Notes under the pieces: generated by a model
What the model was told of the DNA's origin: nothing
Databases searched by the model: none
Seen by the model: the letters and a program-made list of their open reading frames with translations, nothing else
Shown here: in pieces, positions 8,670 through 18,933 of the stretch
Layout of the letters: each line of letters begins with the position of its first letter
Position numbering within the stretch: position 1 is the first letter of the stretch
Position numbers and translations under genes: made by a program
NCBI GenBank assembly: GCA_002287035.1
Contig: NSKG01000002.1
Coordinates: 558,001 to 622,000, forward strand
Source: Pseudomonas sp. WN033
GTDB lineage: Bacteria > Pseudomonadota > Gammaproteobacteria > Pseudomonadales > Pseudomonadaceae
Direction: 5' to 3'
DNA length: 64,000 bases

Positions 8670-9176
8670 TTGGATATTCAAATTAACAATGAAAGCTCCG
8701 GTGATGCAGAAAAAATACATCAGATTACTGAGCAAGCGTTTTTAAATGCTCCACATACTGGCCATACCGAACAATATATTGTTGATGCTCTTCGCCGCGC
8801 TGGAGCGCTAACGATCTCTCATGTTGCCAGGGCTGACGGAGATTTAGTCGGCCATGTCGCTATTTCGCCAGTTACGCTTTCCAGCGGTGCAGCAGGTTGG
8901 TTCGGACTTGGGCCAATATCTGTTCTCCCCGAGCATCAAGGGCGCGGCATTGGTTCCAGGTTAATGAAAAGCTCCCTTGCCTCACTTGAAGCAATGGGTG
9001 CGGCTGGGTGTGTAGTACTTGGTGATCCTGCTTATTATGGTCGTTTCGGGTTCAAGGCCGTCAATGGTCTGACTTATCCCGGCGTTCCTGTTGAGTATTT
9101 TCAGGCACTGTCGTTTACAGACAAATTTCCGGAAGGGGAAGTGTCGTACCATGAAGCATTCGCAACCCAAGACTAA
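8670..9176 (+). CDS. GNAT-family N-acetyltransferase (YhbS-like)
   Basis: A 168-residue acetyl-CoA-dependent acyltransferase. The acetyl-CoA loop is visible as LPEHQGRGIGSRLM (about residues 88-101), with the later GDPAYYGRFGFK motif typical of YhbS-type proteins. I chose the TTG at 8670, with AGAGGT just upstream, because the reading frame before it (from 8526) overlaps the attC-like stretch and adds sequence unlike the family. The gene is AT-richer than the housekeeping genes around it and opens the accessory island. Substrate unknown. Confidence 0.8.
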   Translation: MDIQINNESSGDAEKIHQITEQAFLNAPHTGHTEQYIVDALRRAGALTISHVARADGDLVGHVAISPVTLSSGAAGWFGLGPISVLPEHQGRGIGSRLMKSSLASLEAMGAAGCVVLGDPAYYGRFGFKAVNGLTYPGVPVEYFQALSFTDKFPEGEVSYHEAFATQD

Positions 9177-9209
9177 CGAACGCAGGCACGGCGTTTTAGG
9201 GTCAGCCGT

Positions 9210-9608
9210 ATGATCACCGGCATCAATCACATCACCTTTTCCGTCAGAGATTTGAGCTCTTCAATCGAATTTTACCGTGATTTGCTGGGCATGACGCTGC
9301 ATGTGGCCTGGGATGCTGGCGCTTACTTAACAGCGGGCGATATCTGGATATGTTTGAGTCTCGGGGAGACTAAACCCGCCAACGACTATACGCATGTGGC
9401 ATTCAGTATTGGCGAAAGCGAGCTTACTGAGCTGCGTGCCAGGTTAAAAAAGGCCGGGATTGAGGAGTGGAAGCAGAATACCAGCGAGGGCAATTCCGTG
9501 TACCTGCTAGATCCGAACGGGCACCGCATAGAGCTTCATTGTGGAACGCTGGCAACCCGCTTAGCTGAGCTGGAGAAATCACCCTATAAGGGGTTGGTCT
9601 GGTCCTGA
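9210..9608 (+). CDS. fosA-like: FosA-type fosfomycin-modifying glutathione transferase
   Basis: A 132-residue VOC-fold metalloenzyme closely resembling FosA of P. aeruginosa, which opens the epoxide of fosfomycin with glutathione. By alignment from memory the Mn2+ ligands H7, H62 and E108 are present, as are T9, Y39, W46, C48, K88, the K+-loop serines S92 and S96, Y98 and R117. WKQNTSEGNSVYLLDPNGH is the family signature. FosA's second aromatic after the YTH motif is Val63 here. It lies in an AT-richer accessory stretch between a GNAT gene and a PLP enzyme, consistent with horizontal gain; fos genes are known as integron cassettes. Activity is inferred, not shown. Confidence 0.85.
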   Translation: MITGINHITFSVRDLSSSIEFYRDLLGMTLHVAWDAGAYLTAGDIWICLSLGETKPANDYTHVAFSIGESELTELRARLKKAGIEEWKQNTSEGNSVYLLDPNGHRIELHCGTLATRLAELEKSPYKGLVWS

Positions 9609-9737
9609 AACGTAACAACCGACTGTTGTCGCTTCTTTGGGGCAGGGACGGTCTTTCCGCCACGGCGCGGGCTGACACGGTCCTTGCCATTGAAAAATAA
9701 CCATAAAGCTCGCCACCCTGCTCATTGCGGACACACC

Positions 9738-10961
9738 ATGACCGATCTGTATTTTCAGAACCTGACCCATGCCCTGCAGCAAGCAGGCGTGTGTACGCCG
9801 ACCTTGGTGATCGACAAAGAGCGCCTGGATCGCAACACCGACCACCTGATCGACGTCCTGAACCGCGGCTTTGATTATCGCATTGTCGCTAAATCCCTGC
9901 CGTCAATCCCGATGTTGCAACACCTCATGCGCCGCACCGGCACCACGCGGCTGATGAGTTTTCACCTGCCGTTCCTGATGCGCCTGATCGAACACATTCC
10001 AACTGCCGATATTCTGCTGGGTAAACCTATGCCGGTATGCGCCGCCCGGCACTTCTATCACTGGCATGGCCCGCAGACGAGCATGAGCTTTGCCCCGGAA
10101 CTACAGTTGCAGTGGCTGATCGACAGCCCGCAACGGCTGGAGCAATACGAGCAACTGGCGCAGGAACTGAATATCCGCATGCGCATCAGCCTGGAAATTG
10201 ATGTCGGCCTGCACCGTGGCGGCTTCCGCCCCGATAAGGACTTTACCCAGGCACTGGAAAAGCTGGCAGCCTCGCCCTGGCTGAGCCTGTCCGGCCTCAT
10301 GGGCTACGAGGCGCACATCAGCAAAATTCCCGCTCTGCTCGGCGGCATGGGCGGTGCCTTGAACGCGGTGTGCAAACGTTACGCGGCCTTTGTCGACGTA
10401 GTGCGCCAGGTGCTGGGTGAGCAAGTGCTGCGGGGATTGTGTCTGAACACCGGCGGCAGTTCGACCTACCCGCTGTACGAAGGTGACAGTGTGGGCATTG
10501 TGAATGAAATAGCCGCCGCCTCGGCGCTGGTAAAACCCTCCGACTTTGATGTCAGCACTCTGGAACACCACCTGCCGGCAGCGTATATCGCCGCACCGGT
10601 ACTCAAGCGCGTACACAATCCGGAAATACCGGAAGCACCGCTGCTATCGCGGTTATTACGTACCCTGGGTAAATTACCGCGCGAAGGCTGCTTTTTGTAC
10701 GGCGGTAACTGGCTGGCCACCCCCTGCTACCCGAGCGAAGCCAGCATTCATCCGTTGCTGGGCCGTTCCAGCAATCAGGAATTCTATCAACTGCCGGCCG
10801 ACTCGACCCTCCAGCAGGATGAGTATCTGTTCTTCCGCCCCTGCCAGAGCGAAGCCGTATTCCTGCAGTTCGGCCAATTGGCCGTTTACGACCAGGGCCT
10901 GATTACCGACTGGTGGCCAGTGTGCAGCTATCCAGATAACTTTCCATTAAACTTCCCCTGA
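9738..10961 (+). CDS. Fold-type III PLP enzyme, DSD1/alanine-racemase-N family
   Basis: A 407-residue protein with an alanine-racemase-like N-terminal barrel. K52 in YRIVAKSLPS is the likely PLP Schiff-base lysine, and LEIDVGLHRGG and LNTGGSSTYP are typical of D-threonine aldolase/D-serine dehydratase-like enzymes. The C-terminal domain lacks the recognisable His-x-Cys metal pair of eukaryotic-type D-serine dehydratases and D-threonine aldolases, so the reaction is uncertain. I chose the ATG at 9738; upstream in-frame codons do not look like the family. Its composition is closer to the core genome than the genes on either side. Confidence 0.78.
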   Translation: MTDLYFQNLTHALQQAGVCTPTLVIDKERLDRNTDHLIDVLNRGFDYRIVAKSLPSIPMLQHLMRRTGTTRLMSFHLPFLMRLIEHIPTADILLGKPMPVCAARHFYHWHGPQTSMSFAPELQLQWLIDSPQRLEQYEQLAQELNIRMRISLEIDVGLHRGGFRPDKDFTQALEKLAASPWLSLSGLMGYEAHISKIPALLGGMGGALNAVCKRYAAFVDVVRQVLGEQVLRGLCLNTGGSSTYPLYEGDSVGIVNEIAAASALVKPSDFDVSTLEHHLPAAYIAAPVLKRVHNPEIPEAPLLSRLLRTLGKLPREGCFLYGGNWLATPCYPSEASIHPLLGRSSNQEFYQLPADSTLQQDEYLFFRPCQSEAVFLQFGQLAVYDQGLITDWWPVCSYPDNFPLNFP

Positions 10962-10998
10962 TACAGGGTGTACAGACCCACCACACCGAGCAATAAAC

Positions 10999-11244
10999 AT
11001 GACTCACTTTGAATGGATTCTTATCTACGGATTAAACAGCCTGTTCTGGAAATGGATCATCAGTTGGGGTGGTGCAAACTGGGTTGAAGGCTGGAAGTCC
11101 TGGTTTCTTGTCAGTGTGCTCGCGCCAAGGTGGAGCGCTGAAGGCATAAGGCTTTTTGCCGTTACCGTATGGTTTTTCACTACGCTCTGGTTCATCGCCG
11201 GGCTGTTCAATGACAACGTGCGCAATTCTAACTTTTTACTTTAA
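10999..11244 (+). CDS. Small hydrophobic membrane protein
   Basis: An 81-residue protein with two likely membrane helices (about residues 5-25 and 50-70), rich in Trp and Phe. No family recognised. Its neighbours are the PLP enzyme 37 bp upstream and the truncated peptidase copy downstream. A weak ribosome binding site and short length make it a modest call, but the hydrophobic pattern is not what a random frame gives. Confidence 0.5.
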   Translation: MTHFEWILIYGLNSLFWKWIISWGGANWVEGWKSWFLVSVLAPRWSAEGIRLFAVTVWFFTTLWFIAGLFNDNVRNSNFLL

Positions 11245-11299
11245 AAATCAATTTTATAGAGCCAGCAGGCACCAGCCAATTGTCGAGCAGAGAAATTTG

Positions 11300-11486
11300 A
11301 GGAGCCAATCCGTGCATAAACCGGTAGTACAGGAAGAAGTCACAGGGTGCGGGATTGCATCGGTGGCCAATATCCTTGGCAAAACCTATGCAGAGATGAA
11401 AGCCATTGCCAACGCCATGGGCATTCATGCCTCGGATACCTCGCTGTGGTCAGATACCCAGTATGTTCGTCGCCTGCTGTCCAGCG
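11300..11486 (+). repeat. 187-bp perfect direct repeat, copy 1 (truncated peptidase 5' end)
   Basis: Identical base for base to 13292-13478, at an offset of 1,992 bp. It holds the ribosome binding site, the GTG start and the first 58 codons of the C39-like gene. Flanking bases on both sides differ, so the limits are sharp. Confidence 0.97.
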
Positions 11487-11542
11487 TCGAGCCCTGGAGA
11501 CCCCTGCGGTCGAAAACAGCGGTACTCCAGCGTCGGTCATGA
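11312..11542 (+). pseudogene. Truncated copy of the C39-like cysteine peptidase gene
   Basis: The first 58 codons match the intact gene at 13304 exactly, including the catalytic Cys13 region, then the frame runs into unrelated sequence and stops after 76 codons. The His and Asp parts of the active site are lost, so the product cannot be a working peptidase. It probably arose by the duplication that also brought in the block between the two copies. It keeps its ribosome binding site (AGGAG) and could still be translated. Confidence 0.85.
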
Positions 11543-11632
11543 ACTCGACGTTTCCTGCGGCTTGCCGCCAGGCCTGCAGCCGACGCTACACTGTGTCGCT
11601 ATCTTCGCTCCGCGAACCGCAGGAGATGAGGG

Positions 11633-12025
11633 GTGGAGTGGGAAATGGAGCTGGACGTGATGGCCTTCGATCCACATACGGGTCACCTTGTCCATATTGA
11701 GCCTTCCATTGATGCTCATTCGTGGTCCGTACGCGAGCAAAGGTTTGCCAAGAAATTTAACGCAGCTAGAAAGTACATTTTCAGCGAGATTTTTACTTGG
11801 CTCGATTCAAGCATGGAGGTTAAGCAGATTGCGGTCCTTGTGTCACCTCCAAAAGGTCGCGATGAACTTGCTGACGCAAAGATCATCTCCATTGACGAGC
11901 TTATGGCTAAGATACGGCGGGAAGTCATGGAATGCGGTATCGTTGCCAAAAATGCCATACCCGAGCGATACCCACATTTGCGCACAATGCAGCTTTCGCA
12001 CAATGGCTATTACAAAGCGTTATAA
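11633..12025 (+). CDS. Hypothetical protein, possibly N-terminally truncated and nuclease-like
   Basis: A 130-residue frame from a GTG preceded by AGGAG. It starts abruptly in conserved-looking sequence (EMELDVMAFDP, LVHIEPSIDAHSW, then RFAKKFNAARKYI), which recalls bacterial proteins with a PD-(D/E)XK-like core; I judge that the N-terminal part is missing. The E-x-D and IEPS patterns could be metal-site remnants, but the classic ExK triad is not intact. AT-rich codon use. It lies directly after the junction of the duplicated peptidase fragment, which may be what cut it. Confidence 0.5.
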   Translation: MEWEMELDVMAFDPHTGHLVHIEPSIDAHSWSVREQRFAKKFNAARKYIFSEIFTWLDSSMEVKQIAVLVSPPKGRDELADAKIISIDELMAKIRREVMECGIVAKNAIPERYPHLRTMQLSHNGYYKAL

Positions 12026-12061
12026 TGCGAGCGTCATATGATTTAGGAGGTTCCAGCAAAT

Positions 12062-12298
12062 ATGGCATTCACCGATTTAGAAAAAGCTGCCCTACTGGAA
12101 GTGAAAGGCGTTGGGCCTACGGTAGTTAAGCGCTTCGAGGAAATAGGTATAGACTCATTTTCTGAGCTGGCGAATTATGAACCAAAAGAAATAGCAGAAA
12201 TGGTAGCTTCGATGCTTAGGACTACGTGCTGGAAGAATAGCCCTCAAGCGTTGTCGGCAGTGGAATCTGCTATAAAAAGGGCCAAGCAAGGTCTGTAG
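12062..12298 (+). CDS. Cdd1-like helix-hairpin-helix protein (pathogenicity locus family)
   Basis: A 78-residue protein matching the small Cdd1 family. The helix-hairpin-helix LLEVKGVGPTVVKRFEEIGI (residues 11-30) is a DNA-binding-type motif, and MLRTTCWKNSPQALSAVE (51-68) is the family's second block. An excellent AGGAGG ribosome binding site lies upstream. Function unknown; these genes are often on mobile DNA. AT-rich. Confidence 0.78.
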   Translation: MAFTDLEKAALLEVKGVGPTVVKRFEEIGIDSFSELANYEPKEIAEMVASMLRTTCWKNSPQALSAVESAIKRAKQGL

Positions 12299-12378
12299 TG
12301 GTTTACCCTCGCACAACGCGGAGCTAGAATTCAAGTCCGCGGCTGCACATGAAACTCTGTCAATTCTTGAGAGACATA

Positions 12379-12810
12379 ATGATTGTAGAAAGTGTGCTTC
12401 CTGAAAATTACGCAGAAATGCTTGATGTTTGGGAAAATTCAGTCCGGGCAACGCATGACTTCATTACAGAAGAAGACATTGAGTTCTTTAAACCAATTAT
12501 CATTGAACAGGCTTTTCCTGCGGTCACGCTGAAGTGTATTAAAGATGATGGCGGTTCAATCTTGGGTTTTGTGGGCGTCCACGACTCCAAGGTAGAAATG
12601 CTATTCATCTCAAATACCGACAGAGGAAAAGGCATTGGTAAAGTTTTATTGCGTTACGCAATCGAACAGTTAGACGCTACCAAAGTTGACGTGAACGAGC
12701 AAAATCCATTAGCGGTAGGCTTTTACAAGCATATGGGTTTTACAGTTGTTTCTCGCTCACCACTCGATGATATGGGTAAACCCTTTCCAATTCTGCATAT
12801 GACGCTCTAA
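12379..12810 (+). CDS. GNAT-family N-acetyltransferase (YjaB-like)
   Basis: A 143-residue acetyltransferase with the acetyl-CoA loop SNTDRGKGIGKVLLRYAI (about residues 75-92) and the C-terminal block VDVNEQNPLAVGFYKHMGF typical of YjaB-type enzymes. I prefer the ATG at 12379, with GAGAG upstream, over the in-frame ATG at 12349. Strikingly AT-rich against the neighbouring core genes. A strong terminator follows 33 bp later. Substrate unknown. Confidence 0.8.
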   Translation: MIVESVLPENYAEMLDVWENSVRATHDFITEEDIEFFKPIIIEQAFPAVTLKCIKDDGGSILGFVGVHDSKVEMLFISNTDRGKGIGKVLLRYAIEQLDATKVDVNEQNPLAVGFYKHMGFTVVSRSPLDDMGKPFPILHMTL

Positions 12811-12842
12811 AGCTCGGTTTGTCGTAACCCGGTTTGCTAGAA

Positions 12843-12875
12843 GAAACGCCCAAGGCTAATAACCTTGGGCGTTTC
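12843..12875. terminator. Strong, symmetrical terminator
   Basis: Perfect 13-bp stem GAAACGCCCAAGG / CCTTGGGCGTTTC with the 7-nt loop CTAATAA. The stem ends give short A and T runs on either side, so it may work in both directions. Confidence 0.85.
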
Positions 12876-12926
12876 CGTATACAGTAAGGCAATCGAGCCC
12901 AAAGCATCCGACTCAGGGAGGAACAG

Positions 12927-13292
12927 ATGAAGGTCAAACGCATCGTCTACAACATTGCCACTGCTACCCCCTCAGAAGCCGAGAGCTTCTATTCCGATAT
13001 TTTTGGGCTTGACGTGGTGATGGATCATGGCTGGATAAGAACCTACAGTTCAGGCGAGAAAATGACTACGCAGCTAAGCGTGGCTTCGGAGGGTGGTTCT
13101 GGTACACCGGTTCCCGACCTTTCCATAGAGGTTGATTGCCTGGAAACAGCATTGGAGCGCGTGAAGAACGCGAACATCAAGATTGAATACGGGCCAGCAA
13201 GCGAGCCATGGGGTGTCCGCCGGTTCTATGTTCGCGATCCTTTTGGGAAGCTTGTTAATGTATTGCAGCATGTGGATTACAGGGCAGTTTAA
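12927..13292 (+). CDS. VOC-family (glyoxalase-like) protein
   Basis: A 121-residue protein of the vicinal-oxygen-chelate fold, with paired beta-alpha-beta-beta-beta units: an N-terminal block ending in AESFYSDIFGLDVV and a C-terminal block RFYVRDPFGKLVNVLQH. An AGGGAGG ribosome binding site precedes the ATG. The first metal His of glyoxalases is not evident (Asn9 in VYNIA), so catalysis and substrate are open. Its stop codon sits at the start of the second 187-bp repeat, one base into it. Confidence 0.75.
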   Translation: MKVKRIVYNIATATPSEAESFYSDIFGLDVVMDHGWIRTYSSGEKMTTQLSVASEGGSGTPVPDLSIEVDCLETALERVKNANIKIEYGPASEPWGVRRFYVRDPFGKLVNVLQHVDYRAV

Positions 13293-13478
13293 GGAGCCAA
13301 TCCGTGCATAAACCGGTAGTACAGGAAGAAGTCACAGGGTGCGGGATTGCATCGGTGGCCAATATCCTTGGCAAAACCTATGCAGAGATGAAAGCCATTG
13401 CCAACGCCATGGGCATTCATGCCTCGGATACCTCGCTGTGGTCAGATACCCAGTATGTTCGTCGCCTGCTGTCCAGCG
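13292..13478 (+). repeat. 187-bp perfect direct repeat, copy 2 (in the intact peptidase gene)
   Basis: Second copy of the repeat at 11300-11486. Here it runs on in frame into the complete gene, so this is the original copy or the restored junction. Confidence 0.97.
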
Positions 13479-13720
13479 CCGGGGTTGAAACCTCCAGGGA
13501 TGAAATTCCGTTTGATAGCTGGGAGACATTGCCGGATCTGGCGTTGCTGTCTATCAAGCATCATCAGGAAGACGGCAAGAACTTCTGGCATTGGGTTGTG
13601 TTCAAGCGCATCGATGGTCAGCCCTTGGTGCTGGATTCGGCCAGTTACCTGCCTTCCAATGTGCGCCAGGATTTTGAGGCCATGCAGCCCAAGTGGTTTA
13701 TCGAGATCAGCAATGCATGA
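13304..13720 (+). CDS. C39-like papain-fold cysteine peptidase domain protein
   Basis: A 138-residue stand-alone peptidase-like domain. C13 (VTGCGIASVA) with Q7 upstream as oxyanion-hole candidate, H96 (FWHWVVF) and D111 (VLDSAS) give a C39-type catalytic set in the right order. It has no signal peptide, no ABC transporter and no bacteriocin-like substrate nearby, so it is not an ordinary bacteriocin-processing exporter. GTG start with AGGAG upstream. Its 5' end is duplicated at 11300. Function unknown; proteolysis or deamidation are both possible. Confidence 0.72.
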   Translation: MHKPVVQEEVTGCGIASVANILGKTYAEMKAIANAMGIHASDTSLWSDTQYVRRLLSSAGVETSRDEIPFDSWETLPDLALLSIKHHQEDGKNFWHWVVFKRIDGQPLVLDSASYLPSNVRQDFEAMQPKWFIEISNA

Positions 13721-13817
13721 CGGCTTGGCTTAGGCGCAGCGCTGCTCCGCCAAACCTACCCTTCCCTACTGCAAACCGCTAGAATGCACGCCGCACGCAG
13801 CCATGGTGGCTGTGGCA

Positions 13818-13850
13818 ATGGGTTCCCTCACCCCATTTGATTCAAAAAGG
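13818..13850 (+). promoter_or_regulatory. Candidate preQ1-I riboswitch over the yhhQ ribosome binding site
   Basis: P1 stem ATGGG (13818-13822) pairs with CCCAT (13832-13836). The loop TTCCCTCA is followed by the C at 13831, placed where the ligand-pairing cytosine sits in preQ1-I aptamers. Then comes an A-rich strand ending in AAAAAGGA, which can pair back to the loop (UCC or CCU with GGA or AGG) as the pseudoknot. The layout is close to the short T. tengcongensis aptamer as I recall it. The AAGGA it would hide is the Shine-Dalgarno sequence 6 bp before the yhhQ ATG, so ligand binding should lower translation of a queuosine-precursor transporter. A possible -10 hexamer TAGAAT is at 13780. 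Confidence 0.72.
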
Positions 13851-13857
13851 ACATCAC

Positions 13858-14508
13858 ATGCCGCTGATTCCCGTATCGGTCAACCGACAGGTTGTGGCCG
13901 GTCTTGTTGCTTTTCACATTCTTATCATCATTGCCAGCAACTACCTGGTGCAGTTGCCGATCACGCTGTTCGGCTGGCATACCACCTGGGGCGCGTTCAG
14001 CTTCCCGTTTATCTTTCTGGCGACCGACCTGAGTGTCCGGCTGATGGGCAAAAGTGTTGCCCGACGGGTGATTGCCAGGGTCATGTTGCCGGCGCTGGTG
14101 GCATCCTATGTGGTGTCGGTGCTGTTCCATGACGGACGCTTTGGCGGGCTGGCGGCGCTGGGCGAGTTCAATGGCTTTGTGTTTCGCATCGCGCTGGCCA
14201 GTTTCCTGGCCTATGCCTTGGGGCAGTTGCTGGATGTGCAGGTGTTCGACCGCCTGCGCGGGTTGCGCCAGTGGTGGGTGGCGCCGGCAGCTTCGACCGT
14301 GCTGGGCAATCTGCTGGATACCTATCTGTTCTTCTCGGTGGCTTTCTGGCAGAGCAGTGATCCGTTCATGGCTGCCAACTGGGTGGAGATTGCCACGGTT
14401 GATTATGTGATCAAGCTGGCGATCAGCATGGCGTTGTTCGTGCCGCTGTACGGGATGTTGCTCAATGCCATTGTGCGGATGGTGCCGGGTCGGCCGGTGA
14501 CACAGTAA
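13858..14508 (+). CDS. yhhQ: Queuosine precursor transporter YhhQ
   Basis: A 216-residue inner-membrane protein of the COG1738/ECF-like family that imports preQ0/preQ1 for queuosine tRNA modification. About six hydrophobic helices are visible, with the family motifs PFIFLATDLSVRLMGK and LGNLLDTYLFFSVAF. I chose the ATG at 13858 because AAGGA lies 6 bp upstream; the in-frame codon at 13837 falls within the aptamer. It marks the return from the accessory island to core genome. Likely controlled by the riboswitch candidate. Confidence 0.9.
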   Translation: MPLIPVSVNRQVVAGLVAFHILIIIASNYLVQLPITLFGWHTTWGAFSFPFIFLATDLSVRLMGKSVARRVIARVMLPALVASYVVSVLFHDGRFGGLAALGEFNGFVFRIALASFLAYALGQLLDVQVFDRLRGLRQWWVAPAASTVLGNLLDTYLFFSVAFWQSSDPFMAANWVEIATVDYVIKLAISMALFVPLYGMLLNAIVRMVPGRPVTQ

Positions 14509-14520
14509 TCCTGAGAGTCT

Positions 14521-14546
14521 GTGTCGCGCTCGCAGAGCGCTCCTAC
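14521..14546. repeat. REP-like palindromic element
   Basis: GTGTCGCGCTCGCAGAGCGC followed by TCCTAC is the imperfect-palindrome type of Pseudomonas REP sequence (GTAGGAGCG... on the other strand). It supplies the TAG stop codon of the leftward DUF2889 gene. Related copies lie at 18849-18910. Confidence 0.65.
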
Positions 14547-15301
14547 CGTGCTTTACCCCACTCTACGAGCAGGTCGTCAGCGCGGTGTACGTCACCGCGG
14601 GTACTGCCGATGATGCGCAGGGCGCTGTCGGCGCGTTCTGGCTGGAATACGAAGCAGGCACCCGCTCTGGCCTTCATGGCCACGCCGGCGTTGGCAATCA
14701 TATCCAGATTGAAGCCCTTGCTGGCGGCCACCATCACGGCGCGGCGCTGCACGTATAAGGCTTCCAGGGTCTGATCGTCGAGGCTGGCTTCAGCCCAGGA
14801 CATGAGGGTGCGCAGGTCTCGCTGATCGAAGGCGTCCTGACTCTCGATCCTGGTGCCGCGCAGGCGCCAGTCGAGCAGTTTTTCGCCATCAAGGAACAGC
14901 TCCGCATGCCGGTGTTCGTGCATGGCACCCACCACCTTGGCGACATATTCGCGCCGCCCCAGTCTGAGCGCCTGAGACAGCGCCACCATCAGCAGATCAT
15001 ATTGGTGAGTGCATTGCTGTTTGCCGTCGATATCCGCCAGATTGACCGCAATCCGCTGACGCAGCGGTTGGCCAACAAACTCCTGCAACTTGCGTTCGGC
15101 CTGCGGGCAGACTGACCAGGGCGTGCGCCGCGCGTCACTGCTGACCGAGGTGATGCGCTGACCGTCATGACCAATGTTGAGGACGAAGAAGTGATGCTCG
15201 TCTTCCATCGCCACACGACATTCGCTGGTGCTGACCTCAAAAATCACACGGCGATAGAAAACATGTGGTGAGTCAATGGCTTGCATAGCTTGAACTGGCA
15301 C
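14543..15301 (-). CDS. DUF2889 domain protein
   Basis: A 252-residue protein resembling DUF2889, a family of unknown function. The call rests on general likeness (IFEVSTSECRVAMED; DARRTPWSVCPQAERKLQEFVGQPL); there is no signal peptide or membrane helix. The start may be the first ATG or the one five codons later. It lies alone between yhhQ (convergent) and dusC. Its stop codon falls within a REP element, hinting that the REP insertion reshaped the 3' end. Confidence 0.6.
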   Translation of the reverse strand: MPVQAMQAIDSPHVFYRRVIFEVSTSECRVAMEDEHHFFVLNIGHDGQRITSVSSDARRTPWSVCPQAERKLQEFVGQPLRQRIAVNLADIDGKQQCTHQYDLLMVALSQALRLGRREYVAKVVGAMHEHRHAELFLDGEKLLDWRLRGTRIESQDAFDQRDLRTLMSWAEASLDDQTLEALYVQRRAVMVAASKGFNLDMIANAGVAMKARAGACFVFQPERADSALRIIGSTRGDVHRADDLLVEWGKAR

Positions 15302-15431
15302 GATTCCGCTCCACTTGCCGGAAGTTTGTTGTGTCTGCCAGTCTACGCTGCCGGCCCGTGCTGTGAACGCCTGGGCCGGAAATTTGCCGCGATAGTGCTA
15401 AAACTCGACCGATATGCCACCTTTTGTTTGA

Positions 15432-18781
<3,350 letters not shown>

Positions 18782-18848
18782 TCAGCCGTGAATCGAAGGC
18801 GTGATTGTAGCAAGTGCGGGCTGGGTTTGTGGGGCTGGTATGGAGCTG

Positions 18849-18910
18849 ATTCGCGGCCGCGGGCCGCTCCTACCGGGGTGTGGATGGTAGAAGCGCCTCG
18901 CAGGCGCGAT
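18849..18910. repeat. Pair of inverted REP elements (BIME-like)
   Basis: Two palindromic units in opposite orientation, ATTCGCGGCCGCGGGCCGCT(CCTAC) at 18849-18873 and GTAGAAGCGCCTCGCAGGCG(CGAT) at 18887-18910, lie between ligA and zipA. Both share the GTAG-AGCG head with the element at 14521. They fill most of the 161-bp gap and may shape mRNA ends or be remains of RAYT-mobilised DNA. Confidence 0.65.
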
Positions 18911-18933
18911 GCAGTGCAGGCCGAAGAGGCTTC

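Noticed and set aside
12110-12116. GTTGGGC, matching the integron core GTTRRRY
   Set aside because: It is inside the Cdd1 coding sequence (the helix-hairpin-helix codons) with no partner half site; chance match.
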